Assembly (NCBI GenBank): GCA_938016505.1
Contig: CALLWN010000051.1
Coordinates: forward strand, 1 to 8,808
Direction of reading: 5' to 3'
Source of the DNA: an uncultured Sphingomonadaceae bacterium
GTDB taxonomy: Bacteria; Pseudomonadota; Alphaproteobacteria; Sphingomonadales; Sphingomonadaceae
DNA length: 8,808 nucleotides
This document shows positions 6,911 to 8,808 of the stretch, one piece after another. A program made the position numbers and the translations under genes. The first letter of the stretch is position 1. Each line of letters opens with the position of its first letter. Below the pieces are notes generated by a model. It ran no database searches and was not told where the DNA came from. It worked only from the letters and a program-made list of their open reading frames with translations.

Positions 6911-7097
6911 CTGGAAACTCCCGCATCAGTCGCTCGAGCTCGGCAGCCATGCCCGCTGCCGGGCTCGTCCCGAACCTCCCTTCGATCGCCAGCCTGAGAT
7001 CGGCGAGCGTCGCGCTCCAGAACTGGTCGGGCGACCAGCCGAGCACTCCGGTCGCCACGCGCGCGGCAAGCCCCGCGAATTCCGCAAAACTGGTCAC
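6903..7097 (-). CDS. Phage tail assembly chaperone (GTA gp10.1, TAC/DUF2376-like)
   Basis: This small 64-residue protein has the signature of the alphaproteobacterial tail assembly chaperone family: a helix rich in A and L, then G-V-L-G-W-S-P-D-Q-F-W-S-A-T-L-A-D-L-R-L-A (residues 17-37), where W-x-P-x-x-F-W and T-x-x-x-L are the conserved positions. A second helix follows near the C-terminus. Such proteins keep the tape measure soluble during tail assembly, and the gene is directly upstream of the tape measure gene as expected. The GTG start overlaps the gp10 stop (GTGA), and its own stop lies eight bases into the tape measure gene, so coupled translation is likely. The ribosome site before the GTG is weak, which fits translation by coupling. 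Confidence 0.85.
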   Translation of the reverse strand: MTSFAEFAGLAARVATGVLGWSPDQFWSATLADLRLAIEGRFGTSPAAGMAAELERLMREFPDA

Positions 7098-7423
7098 GCC
7101 CGCGCACAGCCTGAAAAGATTGCTGCAAGAAGTGCACGATAGGCCGCCAGGATCTGCTGAAGCCCGGCGATCGCCACGTCCTCCTCGAACCGCTCACGGT
7201 CCGCGTCACCAGTCTCGCCGTGGCGGCAGTGCCAGAACAGCGCCACCGCGTCCGCAATCCGGACATCGCCTGCCGCGGCTCGCTCGACAAGCTTCGGCAG
7301 GCTCCCCAGTTCGGCTTCGGCCCTCACCAGCGCCGCAAAGCTTGGCCGCAGGCACAAGGCCCGGTCGCCGAGCCGAAGTTCGATCTCGCCACGCACCGGG
7401 TTTGCCATGCTGCGGCCGCTCAC
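7094..7423 (-). CDS. GTA-gp10 family tail protein
   Basis: This 109-residue protein matches the gene-transfer-agent gp10 family in size, position and pattern. It has an N-R-G/N-P-V-R-G-E-I-E-L-R-L start (residues 8-18), a short beta region L-C-L-R-P-S-F-A-A-L (23-32), an acidic helix A-E-A-E-L-G-S-L (35-42), V-R-I-A-D-A-V-A-L-F-W-H-C (54-66) and a helical end. In other clusters the gene sits between the major tail protein and the small chaperone, and it is thought to act in tail assembly; its exact role is less well known than that of its neighbours. The GTG at 7423 overlaps the upstream stop as GTGA and has GGTGGAGG four bases ahead. An ATG at 7408 (residue 6) is a reasonable alternative with a weaker ribosome site. 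Confidence 0.8.
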   Translation of the reverse strand: MSGRSMANPVRGEIELRLGDRALCLRPSFAALVRAEAELGSLPKLVERAAAGDVRIADAVALFWHCRHGETGDADRERFEEDVAIAGLQQILAAYRALLAAIFSGCARA

Positions 7424-7827
7424 AGCGCCTCCACCGGCCCGGAGCTTTCCAGAGCAAGCGTGTAGCTCCGCTCGCCGTTGAAATCTCCGGCATAGTCCAG
7501 CCGGCTCACCAGAAAGGTCCCGCGCAGCCGCTCGCCACCCTCGAAACTCACCTCATAGCGGTCGAGCGCGCCGGTCAGCGCGCGCGCCTTCAGCTGCATC
7601 TCGGCGTCCGAACCGGTAAAGACCCCGGCGCCTGAAATCGAGACCGAGCGAACCCCCGCGCCCCCAAGCAGCTCGCGCCAGCCGCCCGAACCCTTGTTCG
7701 TCACCACCACCTGCTGCGAAGAAATGCTCAGTTGCGTCGTCCTGAGGCCCGCAACCGTGCGGAACTGCTCGGGCTCGCCATTGTCCGACAGCTTCAGAAG
7801 AAATGCTGCGCCGCTCTCGACTGCCAT
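7420..7827 (-). CDS. Phage major tail tube protein (TP901-1 family, GTA gp9-like)
   Basis: This 135-residue protein would polymerise into the tail tube. The opening A-F-L-L-K-L-S-D-N-G, a V-A-G-L-R-T-T-Q-L-S-I segment (25-35), the V-T-N-K-G-S-G-G-W-R-E-L-L stretch (42-54) and S-V-S-I-S-G-A-G-V-F (61-70) are characteristic of the TP901-1/GTA major tail proteins. The end, with D-Y-A-G-D-F-N-G-E-R-S-Y-T-L-A-L-E-S-S-G, is a typical closing beta pair. A GTG at 7836 overlaps the upstream stop, but it sits inside the AAGGAG ribosome binding site that precedes the ATG at 7827 by eight bases, so the ATG is the credible start. Its stop overlaps the next gene's GTG by four bases. Confidence 0.9.
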   Translation of the reverse strand: MAVESGAAFLLKLSDNGEPEQFRTVAGLRTTQLSISSQQVVVTNKGSGGWRELLGGAGVRSVSISGAGVFTGSDAEMQLKARALTGALDRYEVSFEGGERLRGTFLVSRLDYAGDFNGERSYTLALESSGPVEAL

Positions 7828-7832
7828 GACAT

Positions 7833-8228
7833 TCACTCCTTGATGGTTCGCGCGATGAATTCGAGCCGGCCCTCGGTCCAGCTCTTCGGATTGCGCCGCA
7901 CCTGGGCGCGCGCGAGCCGCAACCCGACGACACGCAGCCCCTCACCTGCCCTCGGCATGGCAAGCACCGCCTCCTCGATCCGGGCCATCAGGGCCTTCGC
8001 CCCCGCCATGCTGTCCCGGCCCAGCCAGGCCGACACGGTCAGCCGATGCTCCTCGCCCCCGCCATCCTTCCATCGCCACGGCACCACGACATCGGGCCCC
8101 AGCCCGATGAAGGGCGGCCGGGCATCGGCTGGAGGCCCATCGTGCACGGCGATCCCCGCGGCCGCCAGCGGCGGATAGCCTTCGAGCGCCGCCACCAGCA
8201 GGCGCTGGAGCCGCAGGCTTGCATCCAT
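7833..8228 (-). CDS. DUF3168 family tail terminator / tail completion protein (GTA gp8-like)
   Basis: The 131-residue product opens with a helix, L-Q-R-L-L-V-A-A-L (residues 7-15). It then shows the family pattern of a G-I-A-V-H-D-G-P-P segment (25-33) and P-P-F-I-G-L-G (38-44), and a beta strand ending in H-R-L-T-V-S-A-W (61-68) before the G-A-K-A-L-M-A-R-I helix. The end R-L-E-F-I-A-R-T closes the domain. DUF3168 proteins are gpU-like tail terminators that cap the tail tube and join it to the head-completion ring. I chose the ATG at 8228 because an AGGAG lies seven bases upstream; the same frame is open further upstream to 8405, but that part overlaps the head-closure gene and has shadow-like composition. 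The major tail protein gene starts five bases after its stop. Confidence 0.85.
   Translation of the reverse strand: MDASLRLQRLLVAALEGYPPLAAAGIAVHDGPPADARPPFIGLGPDVVVPWRWKDGGGEEHRLTVSAWLGRDSMAGAKALMARIEEAVLAMPRAGEGLRVVGLRLARAQVRRNPKSWTEGRLEFIARTIKE
7836..7841 (-). promoter_or_regulatory. Shine-Dalgarno site AAGGAG of the major tail protein gene
   Basis: On the coding strand AAGGAG lies eight bases before the ATG at 7827, within the end of the DUF3168 gene. It is among the strongest ribosome binding sites in the window, as fits the gene for the most abundant tail protein. It also excludes the overlapping GTG at 7836 as the start. Confidence 0.75.
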
Positions 8229-8257
8229 TGTCCATCTCCTGTCCGCCGAAGCGAAGG

Positions 8258-8593
8258 TCAGGCGCCGAACTCCTCGGCGACAACCGTCATCCGGTCCGGC
8301 ATCTGCGGGTCCCGGTCGATCCCGGTCACCCTGAGGTCCAGCCCCCGCCACGAAAGCCGCATCCCCAGCGCCACCTCGATCCCGCCACGCATCAGCACCC
8401 GCCAACGGCGCGCAGTGACCCGCGTGTCGGCGACCACCGCCGACATGTTGACCGAGTCAACCGGCCGCATCTCGGCCCAATGCTCCCCGACAGTCCGCCA
8501 CACATCGAGCGATCCCCCGGCCCCATCGGGCGTCGGCACCTTCTGCTCCAGCCTCACGCGTTGCTTCAGCCGTCCGGCAATCTCCGCCGTCAT
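8258..8593 (-). CDS. Phage head closure protein (head-tail adaptor, GTA gp7 / SPP1 gp16-like)
   Basis: This 111-residue protein has the usual length of the siphophage head-tail adaptor family. The start G-R-L-K-Q-R-V-R-L-E-Q, followed by D-G-A-G-G-S-L-D-V-W, is the typical N-terminal beta-hairpin of the family (residues 7-32). A central W-A-E-M-R-P segment (39-44) follows, and the ending D-R-D-P-Q-M-P-D-R-M-T-V (93-104) resembles the family's closing strand. Such proteins form a ring below the connector, close the filled capsid and provide the docking surface for the tail. The ATG follows the connector stop by 12 bases with a G-rich ribosome binding site. The gene is 29 bases upstream of the DUF3168 gene, the standard order in GTA and siphophage clusters. 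Family assignment is from sequence pattern plus synteny. Confidence 0.88.
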   Translation of the reverse strand: MTAEIAGRLKQRVRLEQKVPTPDGAGGSLDVWRTVGEHWAEMRPVDSVNMSAVVADTRVTARRWRVLMRGGIEVALGMRLSWRGLDLRVTGIDRDPQMPDRMTVVAEEFGA

Positions 8594-8605
8594 GACCCCC
8601 CCCTT
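8594..8605 (-). promoter_or_regulatory. Ribosome binding site of the head-closure gene containing a run of eight G
   Basis: The 12 bases between the connector stop and the head-closure ATG read, on the coding strand, two A, eight G, T, C. The AAGG start plus further G can pair with the anti-Shine-Dalgarno end of 16S rRNA, with one G-U wobble, at a spacing of about five bases. The homopolymer makes the site unusual, because a one-base length change would alter the spacing. Confidence 0.55.
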
Positions 8606-8808
8606 TCACGCGAGACGCAGCCGGCGCCACGGCGCCAGGAGCTGGCAGACCACCCCGGGCAGGCCGGCATCGCCGGCGCCGTCCCGATTGGCATGGAGAG
8701 GTCCTGCGGCCCGCAGCACCGCGAGCCGCAGCGCCTCGGGCAGGCCATTCCAGGCCGCGGCCATCCCCGCCCGGTAGCGCACCGTCACGGGGCCAGCCGG
8801 ACGACGCG
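8606..8808 (-). CDS. Phage head-tail connector protein (GTA gp6-like), C-terminal part
   Basis: Only the last 66 or so codons are in the window; the frame stays open to the right edge, so the start lies outside. A GTG at 8788 is read here as an internal valine, because in-frame codons upstream of it keep the same character. The visible tail has the V-T-V-R-Y-R-A-G stretch, then an L-P-E-A-L-R-L-A-V-L helix, and ends in a P-W-R-R basic motif. This pattern is typical of the C-terminus of gp6-like/phiE125 gp8-like connector proteins, which form the ring between portal and tail. Its position directly upstream of the head-closure gene supports the call. The family is recognised from the ending and the gene order only, so the call is moderately sure. 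Confidence 0.7.
   Translation of the reverse strand, partial: RRPAGPVTVRYRAGMAAAWNGLPEALRLAVLRAAGPLHANRDGAGDAGLPGVVCQLLAPWRRLRLA

Noticed and set aside
6653..7290. A programmed frameshift joining gp10/gp10.1 and the tape measure frame, as in lambda gpG-T
   Set aside because: Each of the three genes has its own start and overlaps its neighbour properly. The alternative frame across the G run ends soon, and no slippery heptamer was recognised at the chaperone end.
7828..7836. GTG at 7836 as start of the major tail protein, overlapping the upstream stop
   Set aside because: The GTG overlaps the AAGGAG ribosome site itself, while the ATG at 7827 has ideal spacing and gives the usual N-terminus.

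Overview
The window is a single tightly packed block of genes, all on the minus strand (transcription runs from high to low coordinates). It reads as the head-completion and tail half of an alphaproteobacterial gene transfer agent (GTA), the domesticated siphophage-like particle best known from Rhodobacter capsulatus (RcGTA). The order matches the RcGTA cluster from gp6 to gp15: head-tail connector (partial, cut by the right edge), head-closure protein, DUF3168 tail terminator, major tail protein, GTA-gp10, tail assembly chaperone, a very short tape measure, a gp12-type DUF2460 protein carrying a large extra N-terminal region, the DUF2163/BR0599-type tail hub, an NlpC/P60 cell-wall peptidase and a gp15-type tail protein. 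A DUF2793 protein follows as the last gene.

The DNA is GC-rich with strong G/C third positions, which creates very long meaningless open frames on the other strand. The protein types, the short (722-residue) gp15 and the large gp12 fusion point to an alphaproteobacterium. Sphingomonadales is my best guess from memory of how these proteins look there, but no taxonomic marker gene is present.

Layout from upstream to downstream: connector tail end (8808-8606), head closure (8593-8258), tail terminator (8228-7833), major tail protein (7827-7420), gp10 (7423-7094), chaperone (7097-6903), tape measure (6910-6353), gp12 fusion (6348-4003), hub (4006-3176), peptidase (3171-2767), gp15 (2756-588), DUF2793 protein (554-90). 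Genes overlap by 4-8 bases or are separated by 4-33 bases. Three junctions use the GTGA stop/start overlap. This implies one long transcript with translational coupling; no internal promoter or terminator was recognised. Bases 1-89 lie downstream of the last gene, and I see no gene or convincing terminator there. There is no RNA gene, CRISPR array, insertion sequence, integrase or attachment site.

The most interesting point is the gp12 gene. A canonical-length DUF2460 protein (211 residues) is preceded in the same frame by about 570 residues with a beta-rich start and a TIM-barrel/glycosidase-like middle. Exactly at the boundary lies an ATG with a near-ideal Shine-Dalgarno sequence, so the gene may produce both the fusion and a free gp12. 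At the same time gp15 is much shorter than its Rhodobacter counterpart and shows no room for the TIM-barrel domain found there. This suggests a TIM-like module sits in a different tail protein in this lineage.
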